Position numbers and translations under genes: made by a program
Notes under the pieces: generated by a model
The model's database searches: none
Told to the model about the DNA's origin: nothing
Seen by the model: the letters and a program-made list of their open reading frames with translations, nothing else
Source of the DNA: Hydrogenophaga sp.
GTDB taxonomy: Bacteria; Pseudomonadota; Gammaproteobacteria; Burkholderiales; Burkholderiaceae_C
DNA: 64,000 nt
Direction of reading: 5' to 3'
Assembly (NCBI GenBank): GCA_016741995.1
Contig: JACVCO010000015.1
Location: 35,889 to 99,888, forward strand
In this document: in pieces, positions 38,090 to 49,954 of the stretch
Layout: each line of letters begins with the position of its first letter
How positions within the stretch are numbered: position 1 is the stretch's first letter

Positions 38090-38091
38090 GG

Positions 38092-38412
38092 TCATGCCAC
38101 CTTGATTTCTTCGCCGCTGGACTTGAAGACGCGCACGCGCTTGCCATCGGCCTGGAGCTTCACACCCACGCGATCGGCCTTGCCGGTGGCGGCGTTGAAG
38201 ATCGCCACGTTGGACTGGTCGATGGGCATGGTCTTGTCGACGATGCCGCCGGTCACACCCTTCATGGGGTTCGGCTTGGCGTGCTTCTTGACGATGTTCA
38301 CACCCTCGACCAGGACGTGCTGTTCGTCGGAACGGGCGAGCACCTTGCCGCGCTTGCCTTTGTCGCGGCCGGCGATCACGATGACTTCGTCACCGGTACG
38401 GATCTTGTTCAT
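38092..38412 (-). CDS. rplX: 50S ribosomal protein L24
   Basis: This 106-residue protein is L24, an assembly initiator of the 50S subunit. The KOW motif is in [20 protein letters not shown] near the N terminus. It follows rplN by 10 bp and abuts rplE. Confidence 0.98.
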   Translation of the reverse strand: MNKIRTGDEVIVIAGRDKGKRGKVLARSDEQHVLVEGVNIVKKHAKPNPMKGVTGGIVDKTMPIDQSNVAIFNAATGKADRVGVKLQADGKRVRVFKSSGEEIKVA

Positions 38413-38422
38413 GGATGCTTCC

Positions 38423-38791
38423 TCAGAGGACCTCGGGGGCCAACGACACGATCTTCATGAACTTCTCGGTGCGCAGCTCGCGCGTGACCGGGCCGAAGAT
38501 GCGGGTGCCGATGGGCTCCAGCTTGGCGTTGAGCAACACCGCGGCGTTGCCGTCGAATTTGATCAGCGCGCCATCCTGGCGGCGGATGCCCTTGGCGGTG
38601 CGGACCACCACGGCGTTGTAGACCTCGCCCTTTTTGACGCGGCCACGGGGCGCAGCTTCTTTGATGCTGACCTTGATGACATCGCCCACGCTGGCGTAAC
38701 GGCGCTTGGAACCACCGAGCACCTTGATGCACATCACGGACTTGGCACCCGTGTTGTCAGCAACATCGAGTCGAGATTGCGTTTGGATCAT
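38423..38791 (-). CDS. rplN: 50S ribosomal protein L14
   Basis: This 122-residue protein is L14, located at the subunit interface. It starts [17 protein letters not shown] and contains the signature [20 protein letters not shown]. It is the first gene of this ribosomal transcription unit: rpsQ, rpmC and rplP, which precede rplN in E. coli, are absent upstream. A strong promoter is found about 170 bp upstream. Confidence 0.98.
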   Translation of the reverse strand: MIQTQSRLDVADNTGAKSVMCIKVLGGSKRRYASVGDVIKVSIKEAAPRGRVKKGEVYNAVVVRTAKGIRRQDGALIKFDGNAAVLLNAKLEPIGTRIFGPVTRELRTEKFMKIVSLAPEVL

Positions 38792-38962
38792 TTGATTTAA
38801 GTCCCAACTTGAATCGTGAAGACCACCACGGCCAACAGCGATCAGTCTTGGGCCCGTCGTTGGAGGACACCCACTGCAAGCGGCTGCTGCCGCGGCGGAT
38901 GCCACCCTTCGGTGGGCAGAAGGCTTGCGCCAGACACATCGCCCAAAAGAGCGAAGCCGTGG

Positions 38963-38991
38963 ATTATGGCATGAGTCGATGGGAGCGTCAA
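38963..38991 (-). promoter_or_regulatory. sigma-70 promoter of the spc-alpha ribosomal operon
   Basis: On the minus strand TTGACG (38986-38991) and CATAAT (38963-38968) are separated by exactly 17 bp, a near-consensus sigma-70 promoter. Transcription would start near 38956 and leave a leader of about 165 nt before rplN. The -35 element overlaps the glpD stop codon. No competing promoter of this quality is seen in the cluster. Confidence 0.8.
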
Positions 38992-40532
38992 ACGCCCTGA
39001 TGCGCGTAACGACAGGTCAGGCTCAGGAAGGCGTCGAGCTTCGGGTCGACCACGCCTTCTTCACGCAGCAGTGCGGCCACGGCAGGCGCCATATCTCGAG
39101 CCTGAATGACGTCCAGAAACAAGGCCCGCCAACGCCGTGCCAGCACATCTTCGACAGTGTGCGCATACTCACATCGAACGGCGAAACGCACCATGGCAGC
39201 GCACAAGCCCATGCCCAGCGCCTGATCCGCGCCGGGCAAGGCGCGAACCTGCTCGGCGTCGGCGCCATACAAATGCCAGCCCGGCGGCGCATGAATGGGC
39301 GCCGATGCGCCCGCCGGCGCCCCCACCAGCCGGTGATAGGCGCTTTGCCCGCCGGCGCGCGCGGGCAGGCGCCCGGCGTCGAAGCAGCGCTGAAGCACGT
39401 CCTCGGCCATGGCGCGGTAGGTGGTCCATTTGCCGCCGGTGACGGTGACCAGCCCGTTCGGGTCGACCACCACGGTGTGCTCCCGGGACAGCCCCTTGGT
39501 TCCACCATCGCCATCGCTCGGCGGGGCCACCAAGGGCCGCAGCCCGACCCAGACGCTGCGGATGTCGGCGCGACGCACCGGGCGGCTGAGCACGCGCGAG
39601 GCCTCGTCGAGGATGAAGGCGAGTTCTTCCGCAAAAGGCGCGGGCTCGCGCGCAAGGTCTTGTCGCGGCGTATCGGTGGTGCCCAGGATGAGCTTGCCCA
39701 GCCAGGGCACGGCAAACAGCACGCGGCCGTCGCGCGTCTTGGGCACCAGCAGGGCGTGCTCGCCGCCCAGGAAATCGCGGTCGACCACCACGTGCACGCC
39801 CTGGCTCGGGCTGACCATGTGCGAGCGCGTGCCTGCGGCTTCGCGCATCGCGTCCACCCACACACCGGTGGCGTTGACCACGCAGCGGGCGCGCACGCGG
39901 TGCGTGCCGCCGCTCACCTGGTCGCGCACGGTGAGGGCATGGCCATCGCCATCGGCGGCAATGGCCGTCACCTCGGCGTGGTTGAACGGGCGAGCACCCG
40001 CGGCCTCGGCGGTACGCGCCAGCGCAATGGCCAGGCGCGCGTCGTCGAACTGGCCGTCCCAATAGCGCACGCCGCCTTTGAGGCCTTGCGGGTTCACACC
40101 GGGCAGGGCCGCGAGGGTCTGCGCGCGGTTCAGGAATTCGGTGGACCCGAGGCCGGCGCGGCCGGCCAGCAGGTCGTAGAGCTTGAGCCCGATGCCGTAG
40201 AACGGCGTCTGCCACCAGGCGTGGCTGGGCATCACGAAAGGCAGTGGCTGCGCCAGGTGCGGCGCGATGGCCATGACGGTGGTGCGCTCGGCCAACGCCT
40301 CGCGCACCAGCGCCACGTTGCCCTGAGCGAGGTAGCGCACGCCACCGTGCAAGAGCTTGGTGGCGCGCGACGAGGTACCGCCCGCGAAGTCGTGCGACTC
40401 GAACAGCGCCACCGAAAAACCCCGCAGGCTGGCGTCGAGCGCCACCCCCAGGCCGGTGGCCCCACCGCCGACGACAACAAGGTCGAAGCGGTCGGTGCCG
40501 GCCAGCGATGCGAAGCGTTGTTCTCGGTTCAT
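38988..40532 (-). CDS. glpD: aerobic glycerol-3-phosphate dehydrogenase
   Basis: This 514-residue FAD enzyme oxidises glycerol-3-phosphate to dihydroxyacetone phosphate at the membrane and feeds the quinone pool. The FAD-binding motif [10 protein letters not shown] is at residues 20-29, followed by [18 protein letters not shown], the family signature. It completes the glycerol pathway with GlpK and the importer encoded upstream on the same strand. Its stop codon overlaps the -35 box of the ribosomal promoter. A hairpin lies between it and glpV. Confidence 0.96.
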   Translation of the reverse strand: MNREQRFASLAGTDRFDLVVVGGGATGLGVALDASLRGFSVALFESHDFAGGTSSRATKLLHGGVRYLAQGNVALVREALAERTTVMAIAPHLAQPLPFVMPSHAWWQTPFYGIGLKLYDLLAGRAGLGSTEFLNRAQTLAALPGVNPQGLKGGVRYWDGQFDDARLAIALARTAEAAGARPFNHAEVTAIAADGDGHALTVRDQVSGGTHRVRARCVVNATGVWVDAMREAAGTRSHMVSPSQGVHVVVDRDFLGGEHALLVPKTRDGRVLFAVPWLGKLILGTTDTPRQDLAREPAPFAEELAFILDEASRVLSRPVRRADIRSVWVGLRPLVAPPSDGDGGTKGLSREHTVVVDPNGLVTVTGGKWTTYRAMAEDVLQRCFDAGRLPARAGGQSAYHRLVGAPAGASAPIHAPPGWHLYGADAEQVRALPGADQALGMGLCAAMVRFAVRCEYAHTVEDVLARRWRALFLDVIQARDMAPAVAALLREEGVVDPKLDAFLSLTCRYAHQGV

Positions 40533-40548
40533 GGGCGTGGCGGTGAGG

Positions 40549-40572
40549 CCCCGGTGCCGGTGGGCACCGGGG
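40549..40572. other. intercistronic GC hairpin between glpV and glpD
   Basis: A perfect 10-bp inverted repeat (CCCCGGTGCC / GGCACCGGGG) with a 4-nt loop lies between the binding-protein gene and glpD. There is no T-run on either side, so it is not an intrinsic terminator. It may protect the 3' end of the abundant binding-protein mRNA or lower read-through to glpD, as known for hairpins after binding-protein genes. Confidence 0.55.
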
Positions 40573-40593
40573 GTGTAGGCAACAAGGCCGCGA

Positions 40594-42324
<1,731 letters not shown>

Positions 42325-42412
42325 GTCGTCGTCTCCTCGTTGGTTTCCGCCCCCCGGCATACACATCGACACGGCACCGGGGAAGCGGCGGGCCGGTCGT
42401 TGGAAAGCACAC

Positions 42413-42721
42413 TCAGCCCTTGCGCATCACCCACGCCAGCCAGAGCATGGACAGCACGAAGCTGATCCACACCGACGGCTCCTGTTCGAGCGCCAGCCAC
42501 TCGGTCAGCCAGCCGGCCATGCCGACAAAAGCCAGGTTGATGTACGCCGCGCCGAGCAGCCCAATGAAGAGCCGGTCGCCGCGCGTGGTTTTCATGGGCA
42601 GGAAGCCCTTGCGCTCCACGGTGGGCTGGCGGATCTCCCACACCGTCATGCCGATCAGCATGAGCACGATGCAGGTGAAGAAGATCGCGACGGGCGTGGT
42701 CCAGACCATCCAGGCGAACAT
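42413..42721 (-). CDS. glpU: small membrane protein of the glycerol importer (DUF2160-like)
   Basis: This 102-residue protein has about three hydrophobic helices (residues 2-28, 50-72 and 80-98) and a basic central loop. It matches in size and place the GlpU protein of the rhizobial glycerol importer, whose role is not known. It lies 1 bp after the second permease gene and 88 bp before glpV. Confidence 0.82.
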   Translation of the reverse strand: MFAWMVWTTPVAIFFTCIVLMLIGMTVWEIRQPTVERKGFLPMKTTRGDRLFIGLLGAAYINLAFVGMAGWLTEWLALEQEPSVWISFVLSMLWLAWVMRKG

Positions 42722-42722
42722 G

Positions 42723-43527
42723 TCAGACCCTCCCCATGGCGAAGCCCTTGGCGATGTAGTGGCGCACGAACCAGATGACGATGGCGCCCGGCACGATGGT
42801 GAGCACGCCCGCCGCGGCCAGCGTGGCCCAGTCCATGCCCGAGGCGCTCACGGTGCGCGTCATGGTGGCCACGATGGGCTTGGCGTTCACGCTGGTGAGC
42901 GTGCGCGCCAGCAGCAGCTCCACCCAGCTGAACATGAAGCAGAAGAACGCCGCCACACCCACGCCGGCCTTGATGAGCGGCAGGAAGATGGTGAAGAAGA
43001 AGCGCGGGAAGCTGTAGCCGTCGATGTAGGCGGTCTCGTCGATCTCGCGCGGGATGCCGCTCATGAAGCCTTCGAGAATCCACACCGCCAGCGGCACGTT
43101 GAACAGCAGGTGCGCCATGGCCACGGCGATGTGCGTGTCCATCAGGCCCATGGTGGTGTAGAGCTGGAAGAAGGGCAGCAGGAACACCGCGGGCGGTGTC
43201 ATGCGGTTGGTGAGCAGCCAGAAGAAGACGTGCTTGTCGCCCAGGAAGCGGTAGCGCGAGAAGGCGTAGGCCGCGGGCAGCGCCACGGTGAGCGAGATCG
43301 CGGTGTTGATGCCGACGTAGATCAGGCTGTTGATGTAGCCCGAGTACCACGACGGGTCGGTGAAGATGGTGCGGTAGTTGGCCCAGGTGAACTCGGTGGG
43401 CCACAGCGTGAACGAGGAGAGGATCTCCTGGTTGGTCTTGAAGCTCATGTTGACCATCCAGTAGATGGGCAGCAGCGCAAAGATCAGATACGCAATGAGG
43501 AACAGCGTCCTCTTCTTGAAGCGGCGC

Positions 43528-43535
<8 letters not shown>
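42723..43535 (-). CDS. glpQ: glycerol ABC transporter permease
   Basis: This 270-residue MalG-type permease has six predicted helices and a coupling loop with the unusual sequence PREIDETAYIDGYSFPRFF in the EAA position. It overlaps the end of the preceding permease gene by 8 bp. With GlpP it forms the glycerol channel. Note that glpQ is also the name of an unrelated phosphodiesterase in E. coli. Confidence 0.88.
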
Positions 43536-44417
<882 letters not shown>

Positions 44418-44421
<4 letters not shown>

Positions 44422-45503
44422 GTGGCCGTCTCCACCAGTTGTTCGTCGCGGTAGAAGCAGGTGTGCGCATCCAGCAACCGCAAGGGCACCGTGTCGCCCA
44501 CCGCGGGCACCGCCGCGCCCGCACCCAGGCGGCTCTTGAGCGTGTGACCGCCCAGCTCGCAGGTGAGCAGCACATAGGTGCCGATGTCCTGCACGCGCAG
44601 CACGCGCGCGGGCAGCGAGCGGCCATCGCCCGGCTCGCCCAGGCCCAGGTATTCGGGGCGGATGCCGAGCTTGAGCGGGCCTTCGGGCAGTTCGCGGCCA
44701 TCGCGCAGTGCCAGCGGCTGTTCGTTCACCAGCACGCCGCCGCGCACCGCGGTGGCGGGCAGGAAGTTCATGCCGGGCGATCCGATGAAGTGGCCCACGA
44801 AGGTGTGCGCGGGCCGCTCGAACAGGTCTTCGGCCGCGCCCTTCTGCACCGCGCGGCCGCGCGACATCACCACCACCTCGTCGGCGAAGGTGAGCGCCTC
44901 CACCTGGTCGTGCGTCACGTAGATCAGCGTGAGCTTGAGCTCGTGGTGGATCTGCTTGAGCTTGCGCCGCAGCTGCCACTTCAGGTGCGGGTCGATCACG
45001 GTGAGTGGCTCGTCGAACAGCACGGCCGACACGTCGGGCCGCACCAGCCCGCGGCCGAGCGAGATCTTCTGCTTCTGGTCGGCGCTCAGGCCGGCCGCGC
45101 GGTCATCGAGCTGGCCACTGAGTTCCAGCATCTCGGCGATGCGGCCCACACGCTGGCGGATCTCGGCCTCGGGCACCTTGCGGTTGCGCAGCGGAAAGGC
45201 CAGGTTCTGCGCCACGGTCATGGTGTCGTAGATCACCGGGAACTGGAACACCTGCGCGATGTTGCGCTGCTGCGGCGACTGGCGCGTCACATCGCGGCCG
45301 TCGAACTTCACCGTGCCTTGCGAAGGCGCGAGCAGACCCGAGATGAGGTTGAGCATGGTGGTCTTGCCGCAGCCCGAAGGGCCGAGCAGCGCGTACGCGC
45401 CGCCATCGCGAAACGCCATCTGCAGCGGCAGCAGCGCGTAGTCCTCGTCCGCCCGCGGGTTCGGGCGGTAGGCGTGCGCCAGGTCGAGTTCGATCAGGGC
45501 CAT
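44418..45503 (-). CDS. glpT: glycerol ABC transporter ATP-binding protein
   Basis: This 361-residue MalK-type ATPase has Walker A GPSGCGKTT, Walker B VLFDEPLTVID and the switch region IYVTHDQ. The signature LSADQKQK departs from the canonical LSGGQ: both glycines are replaced, and this is probably significant because the partner ATPase (glpS) carries an intact LSGGQQQR. The C-terminal TOBE domain is present. The symbol follows the rhizobial glpSTPQUV system and is not the E. coli GlpT antiporter. Confidence 0.88.
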
Positions 45504-46591
45504 CAGCGCGCTCCTTGCCGTGCCAACGGCGCACGCACCAGCGGGCCGCTCGCGTCGAAAACGAACAGTTGATCGGGGTTGAGGTGCAGGGTGGTGCGCG
45601 CGCCGAGGTCGAACTTGTGCACGCCCGCCAGTTGCGCTACCAGTTCACCCACCGCGCTGTGCACGTGCACGAAGGTGTCCGAGCCCGCGATCTCGGCCAG
45701 TTCCACGCGCACGTCGATCGCCAGGTCGCCGGGCCGCGCCTGTTCGCGCAGGCCGCCGGCACGGATGCCCAGCACCAGGTCGTCGCCCGCTTCGGGCGGC
45801 AGGGCCAGCGGCCAGTCCACCGCGTCGGCGCCCTGGGTGACTCGCACACCGCCCTGCGGGTGGCGCCGCGCGGGCATCAGGTTCATGGGCGGGTCGCTGA
45901 AGGCACGCGCCACGCGGATGTTCTTCGGCGCATGGAACACCTCGGCGGTGGGGCCGTACTGCAGCAGCTCGCCGGCGTCCATCACCGCGGTGTGGCCGCC
46001 CAGCAGCAGCGCCTCGCCGGGTTCGGTGGTGGCGTACACCACGGTGGAGTCGCCGCTGGCAAAGAGCGCCGTCAGCTCCTCGCGCAGTTCCTCGCGCAGC
46101 TTGTAGTCCAGGTTCACCAGGGGCTCGTCGAGCAGCATCAGGGGCGCCTGCTTGGCCAGCGCACGCGCCAGGGCCACGCGCTGCTGCTGCCCACCCGAGA
46201 GTTCGGCCGGCAGCCGCTCCAGAAAGGCTTCGATGTGCAGCCGCGCGGCGATGGCGCGCACGCGGGCATCGATGTCGCGCTCGCCACGCAGGCGCAGCGG
46301 CGAGGCGATGTTCTGCGCCACCGTCATCGACGGGTAGTTAACGAACTGCTGGTAGACCATGGCCACGTTGCGCTCGCGCACAGGGCGGCGCGTCACGTCC
46401 TCGCCGTCCACCAGCACGCGGCCCGAACTCGCGGTGTCCAGCCCGGCCATCACGCGCATCAGGCTGGTCTTGCCCGCCTGCGTGGCGCCCAGCAGCACGG
46501 TGACGGCGCCCGGCACCGGGGCCAGCGTCATCGGGTACAGGTGGACCGACGGCCCGACCGTCTTGGTGATCTGATCCAGCAGCAGTTGCAT
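45503..46591 (-). CDS. glpS: glycerol ABC transporter ATP-binding protein
   Basis: This 362-residue ATPase is the first gene of the glycerol operon. Walker A is GATQAGKTS, a less common variant that keeps the GxxxxGKT frame; the signature is LSGGQQQR and Walker B LMLLDEPLVNLD. The switch-histidine region reads VYATTEP instead of the usual VTHDQ, so the H-loop histidine is missing, which together with the altered signature of GlpT suggests one functional ATP site. The TOBE domain follows. Its stop overlaps the glpT start (ATGA). Confidence 0.88.
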   Translation of the reverse strand: MQLLLDQITKTVGPSVHLYPMTLAPVPGAVTVLLGATQAGKTSLMRVMAGLDTASSGRVLVDGEDVTRRPVRERNVAMVYQQFVNYPSMTVAQNIASPLRLRGERDIDARVRAIAARLHIEAFLERLPAELSGGQQQRVALARALAKQAPLMLLDEPLVNLDYKLREELREELTALFASGDSTVVYATTEPGEALLLGGHTAVMDAGELLQYGPTAEVFHAPKNIRVARAFSDPPMNLMPARRHPQGGVRVTQGADAVDWPLALPPEAGDDLVLGIRAGGLREQARPGDLAIDVRVELAEIAGSDTFVHVHSAVGELVAQLAGVHKFDLGARTTLHLNPDQLFVFDASGPLVRAPLARQGAR

Positions 46592-46747
46592 AGGGAGTGG
46601 GTGTGCGAGGCCGGGCTTGAACGCCGGCTGCGTTTTCGTTTCGGCGAATCTTTGTTCGTTTCTTTTCTTTTTATGTTCGGTACATACCCTTAGAAGTCCA
46701 TCAGCGTTTTCCGATATGTTCCAAACCGTTCGCTGCCACGGCCCGCC
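46592..46747. promoter_or_regulatory. divergent glycerol control region with GlpR half-sites
   Basis: This 156-bp region separates glpS (minus) from glpR (plus). On the plus strand TTTGTTCG (46651-46658), TATGTTCG (46672-46679) and TATGTTCC (46715-46722) recur at spacings of 21 and 43 bp. They match the TATGTTCG half-site of the E. coli GlpR operator. TATGT-N5-ACATA (46672-46686) is also a palindrome. The region is AT-rich and should contain promoters for both units. Confidence 0.65.
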
Positions 46748-47533
46748 ATGAACCTGAATCCCCGCCACACCGCCCTGCTCGACGAAGTCCGCGCCCACGG
46801 GCCACAAGCCATCGAAACCCTGGCCGAGCGCTTCGGCGTCACGCTGCAAACGGTGCGGCGCGACGTGCAGCGCCTGGCCGAGGCCGGCCTGCTGGCGCGC
46901 TTTCACGGCGGCGTGCGGCTGCCGGGCTCCACCACCCAGAACATCGCCTACCGCCAGCGCCAGGCCATGCAGTCCGACGCCAAGCAGCGCATCGCGCGCG
47001 CGGTGGCCGCGCGCGTGCCCAACGGCTGCTCGCTGATCATGAACATCGGCACCACCATCGAGGCGGTGGCGCGCGAGTTGCGCAACCACCGCGGCTTGCG
47101 CGTGATCACCAACAACCTGCACATCGCCTCGCTCATGAGCGCCAACCCCGATTGCGAGGTGATCGTGGCCGGCGGCCAGGTGCGCGCGGCCGACCAGGGC
47201 ATCGTGGGTGAGGCCACGGTGGATTTCATGCACCAGTTCAAGGTCGACATCGGCCTCATCGGCATCAGCGGCATCGAGGCCGACGGCACGCTGCGCGACT
47301 TCGACTACCGCGAGGTGAAGGTGGCGCGCGCGATCGTGGCGCAGTCGCGCCAGGTGTGGCTCGCGGCCGACCACAGCAAGTTCAACCGGCCCGCGATGGT
47401 CGAACTCGCGCGGCTCGACGAACTCGACGTGATGTTCACCGACGCACCGCCCCCGCCGCCCTTCACCGAGCTGATCGAGCAGAGCCACGTGGAGTGCGTG
47501 GTGGCCGCCGAACGCGAAGCCGTGACCGCCTGA
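46748..47533 (+). CDS. glpR: DeoR-family glycerol-3-phosphate regulon repressor
   Basis: This 261-residue protein is a DeoR-type repressor. The helix-turn-helix is at about residues 20-42 ([21 protein letters not shown]) and the C-terminal sugar-phosphate sensor domain contains the [13 protein letters not shown] and [15 protein letters not shown] loops. GlpR responds to glycerol-3-phosphate. It is divergent from the importer operon and 31 bp ahead of glpK, so it likely controls both. Confidence 0.92.
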   Translation: MNLNPRHTALLDEVRAHGPQAIETLAERFGVTLQTVRRDVQRLAEAGLLARFHGGVRLPGSTTQNIAYRQRQAMQSDAKQRIARAVAARVPNGCSLIMNIGTTIEAVARELRNHRGLRVITNNLHIASLMSANPDCEVIVAGGQVRAADQGIVGEATVDFMHQFKVDIGLIGISGIEADGTLRDFDYREVKVARAIVAQSRQVWLAADHSKFNRPAMVELARLDELDVMFTDAPPPPPFTELIEQSHVECVVAAEREAVTA

Positions 47534-47564
47534 ACCCGCGCCTGAACCCGAACCCCCGTTCACC

Positions 47565-49058
47565 ATGACCCACCTGCTCGCCCTCGACCAAGGCACCTCC
47601 AGCTCGCGCAGCATCGTGTTCGGCCGCGACGGCCGCGTGGTGGCGATGGCGCAGCGCGAATTCCCGCAGATCTACCCGCGCCCGGGCTGGGTCGAGCACG
47701 ACCCGCGCGACCTGTGGAACACGCAGCTCGACACCGCGCGCGAGGTGCTGGCCAAGGCCGGCCTGCGCGGCGACGGCGTGCGCGCGCTGGGCATCACCAA
47801 TCAGCGCGAGACCACGCTGGTGTGGAACCGGCGCACCGGCGAGCCCGTGTACAACGCCATCGTCTGGCAGGACCGGCGCGCCGAGGCCGCCTGCGCGCAG
47901 TTGCGCGAGCAGGGCCACGAGGCGCTGGTGCAGCGCAAGACCGGGCTGCGCATCGACGCCTATTTCTCCGGCACCAAGCTGCAGTGGATCCTCGACAACG
48001 TCGATGGCGCGCGCGCGCAGGCCGAGCGCGGCGAACTCGCGTTCGGCACGGTGGACAGCTGGCTGATCTGGCAGCTCACGCGCGGTGCGCGTCACGTCAC
48101 CGACCACAGCAACGCCGCGCGCACCATGCTGTTCAACGTGAACACGCGCGACTGGGACGACGAACTGCTCGATCTGCTGCGCATCCCGCGCAGCCTGCTG
48201 CCCGAGGCCCTGCCCTCCAGCGCCGACTTCGGCACCGCCGACACCGACTGGCTGGGCACCGCCCTGCCCATCGGCGGCGTGGCGGGCGATCAGCAGAGCG
48301 CGCTGTTCGGCCAGGCCTGCTTCAAGGCCGGCATGGCCAAGAACACCTACGGCACCGGCTGCTTCATGCTCATGCACACCGGCGAGCGCTTCCAGACCAG
48401 CCAGAACGGGCTCATCACCACCGCGTGCGCGCAGGCACCCGGCCCGGCGCAATACGCGCTGGAGGGCAGCGTCTTCATCGGCGGCGCGGTGGTGCAGTGG
48501 CTGCGCGACGGCCTGAAGGCGATCGAAGGCAGCAGCGGCGTGCAGGCCCTGGCCGAGAGCGTGCCCGACGCCGGCGGCGTGGTGGTGGTGCCGGCCTTCA
48601 CCGGCCTGGGCGCACCCTATTGGCAGCCCGACGTGCGCGGCACCATCACCGGCCTCACGCGCGGCACCACCATCGCCCACATTGCGCGCGCCGCGCTGGA
48701 AAGCATCGCATTCCAGAGCGCCGCGCTGCTGCAGGCCATGAGCCGCGACGCCGTTGCCGCGGGCGGCGTGCCCGTGAGCGAGCTGCGCGTGGACGGCGGC
48801 GCCAGCGTGAACAACCTGCTGATGCAGATCCAGGCCGACCTGCTCGGCATTCCCGTGGTGCGGCCCGCGGTGGTGGAGACCACCGCGCTCGGCGCCGCCT
48901 ACCTCGCGGGCCTGCACGTGGGCGTGTACCAGGGCACGGCCGAACTCGGCGCGCAATGGCGCGCCGAGCGCACCTTCCAGCCCACGCTCTCGCGCGAGCG
49001 CGCGGCCGAAAAAATGGCCGCCTGGGAGCACGCGGTGCGTCAGACGATCGCCAGCTGA
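47565..49058 (+). CDS. glpK: glycerol kinase
   Basis: This 497-residue enzyme phosphorylates glycerol with ATP. It is of the FGGY family: the phosphate-binding loop [15 protein letters not shown] is at the N terminus, and the FGGY signature [14 protein letters not shown] lies near residue 258-271. [12 protein letters not shown] in the C-terminal half is the adenosine-binding block. It supplies the substrate for GlpD across the divergent region. Confidence 0.97.
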   Translation: MTHLLALDQGTSSSRSIVFGRDGRVVAMAQREFPQIYPRPGWVEHDPRDLWNTQLDTAREVLAKAGLRGDGVRALGITNQRETTLVWNRRTGEPVYNAIVWQDRRAEAACAQLREQGHEALVQRKTGLRIDAYFSGTKLQWILDNVDGARAQAERGELAFGTVDSWLIWQLTRGARHVTDHSNAARTMLFNVNTRDWDDELLDLLRIPRSLLPEALPSSADFGTADTDWLGTALPIGGVAGDQQSALFGQACFKAGMAKNTYGTGCFMLMHTGERFQTSQNGLITTACAQAPGPAQYALEGSVFIGGAVVQWLRDGLKAIEGSSGVQALAESVPDAGGVVVVPAFTGLGAPYWQPDVRGTITGLTRGTTIAHIARAALESIAFQSAALLQAMSRDAVAAGGVPVSELRVDGGASVNNLLMQIQADLLGIPVVRPAVVETTALGAAYLAGLHVGVYQGTAELGAQWRAERTFQPTLSRERAAEKMAAWEHAVRQTIAS

Positions 49059-49079
49059 GCGGCGCTGCGCGCGGCGACA

Positions 49080-49922
49080 ATGCCGCGCATGAACACGCCC
49101 TCCTCTTCTTCGCCCCTCATCACCTTCATCGGCGGCGGCAACATGGCCAGCGCCATCGTCGGCGGCCTGCTGCGCCAGGGCCATGCGGCCGGCCGCCTGC
49201 AGATCGTCGAACCCTGGGACGAGCAACGCACGCGCCTCGCGCAGCAATTCCCCGGCGTGGCGCTGTTCGCCGCGGCCGGCGCCGACCTCAAACCCTCCGA
49301 CCTCGTGGTCTGGGCCGTCAAACCCCAGACCTTCAAAGACGCCGCCCTCGCCGCCGGCCCGCACCTGGGCGGCGCGCTGCACCTGAGCGTGGCCGCGGGC
49401 ATCACCAGCGAAAGCATGGCCACCTGGCTGGGCACACAGCGCATCGTGCGCGCCATGCCCAACACGCCCGCGCTCGTGGGCCTGGGCATGACGGGCCTGT
49501 TCGCGCGCGACGGCGCGTCGACCGCCGACCGCGCACTCGTCGAAGCGGTGGTGAAGACCACGGGCGAGCTGGTGTGGGTGGCCACCGAACGCGACCTCGA
49601 CGCCGTGACCGCCCTCTCCGGCTCCGGCCCGGCCTACGTGTTCTATTTCCTTGAAGCCATGCGCGACGCGGGCGCGCGCATGGGACTGCCGCCCGAGACG
49701 GCGCTGCAACTCGCGGTCGGCACCTTCGTCGGCGCGTCCACGCTGGCGCAGCGTTCGACCGAGCCGCCGCAGGTGCTGCGTGAGCGGGTCACGTCCAAGG
49801 GGGGCACCACGTATGCGGCGCTCACGGCGATGGAGGCGGCGGGCATGAAGGCTTCGTTCGAGGTGGCGCTTGAGGCGGCGCAACGGCGCGCCGAGGAACT
49901 GGGGCGGGAGTTCGGGAAGTAA
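49080..49922 (+). CDS. proC: pyrroline-5-carboxylate reductase
   Basis: This is a 280-residue NAD(P)H-dependent enzyme that makes proline from pyrroline-5-carboxylate. The Rossmann motif FIGGGNMASAIVGGLL is at about residues 16-31, and the C-terminal signature LSGSGPAYVFYFLEAM with VTSKGGTTYAAL follows. Two starts are possible (49080 and ATG 49089); the first is kept. It lies 21 bp after glpK but is functionally unrelated. Confidence 0.95.
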   Translation: MPRMNTPSSSSPLITFIGGGNMASAIVGGLLRQGHAAGRLQIVEPWDEQRTRLAQQFPGVALFAAAGADLKPSDLVVWAVKPQTFKDAALAAGPHLGGALHLSVAAGITSESMATWLGTQRIVRAMPNTPALVGLGMTGLFARDGASTADRALVEAVVKTTGELVWVATERDLDAVTALSGSGPAYVFYFLEAMRDAGARMGLPPETALQLAVGTFVGASTLAQRSTEPPQVLRERVTSKGGTTYAALTAMEAAGMKASFEVALEAAQRRAEELGREFGK

Positions 49923-49954
49923 GCCGCACGTTGTCGGCACGAGGAAAGCGCCCC

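Noticed and set aside
38792..38962. Possible gene for S17 or L29 upstream of rplN
   Set aside because: All frames were read by eye; none shows S17 or L29 motifs, and the promoter directly precedes this leader.
42325..42412. Possible terminator between glpU and glpV
   Set aside because: Some GC-rich complementarity exists but no clean stem or T-run is found, so only the ribosome binding site region of glpV is supported.
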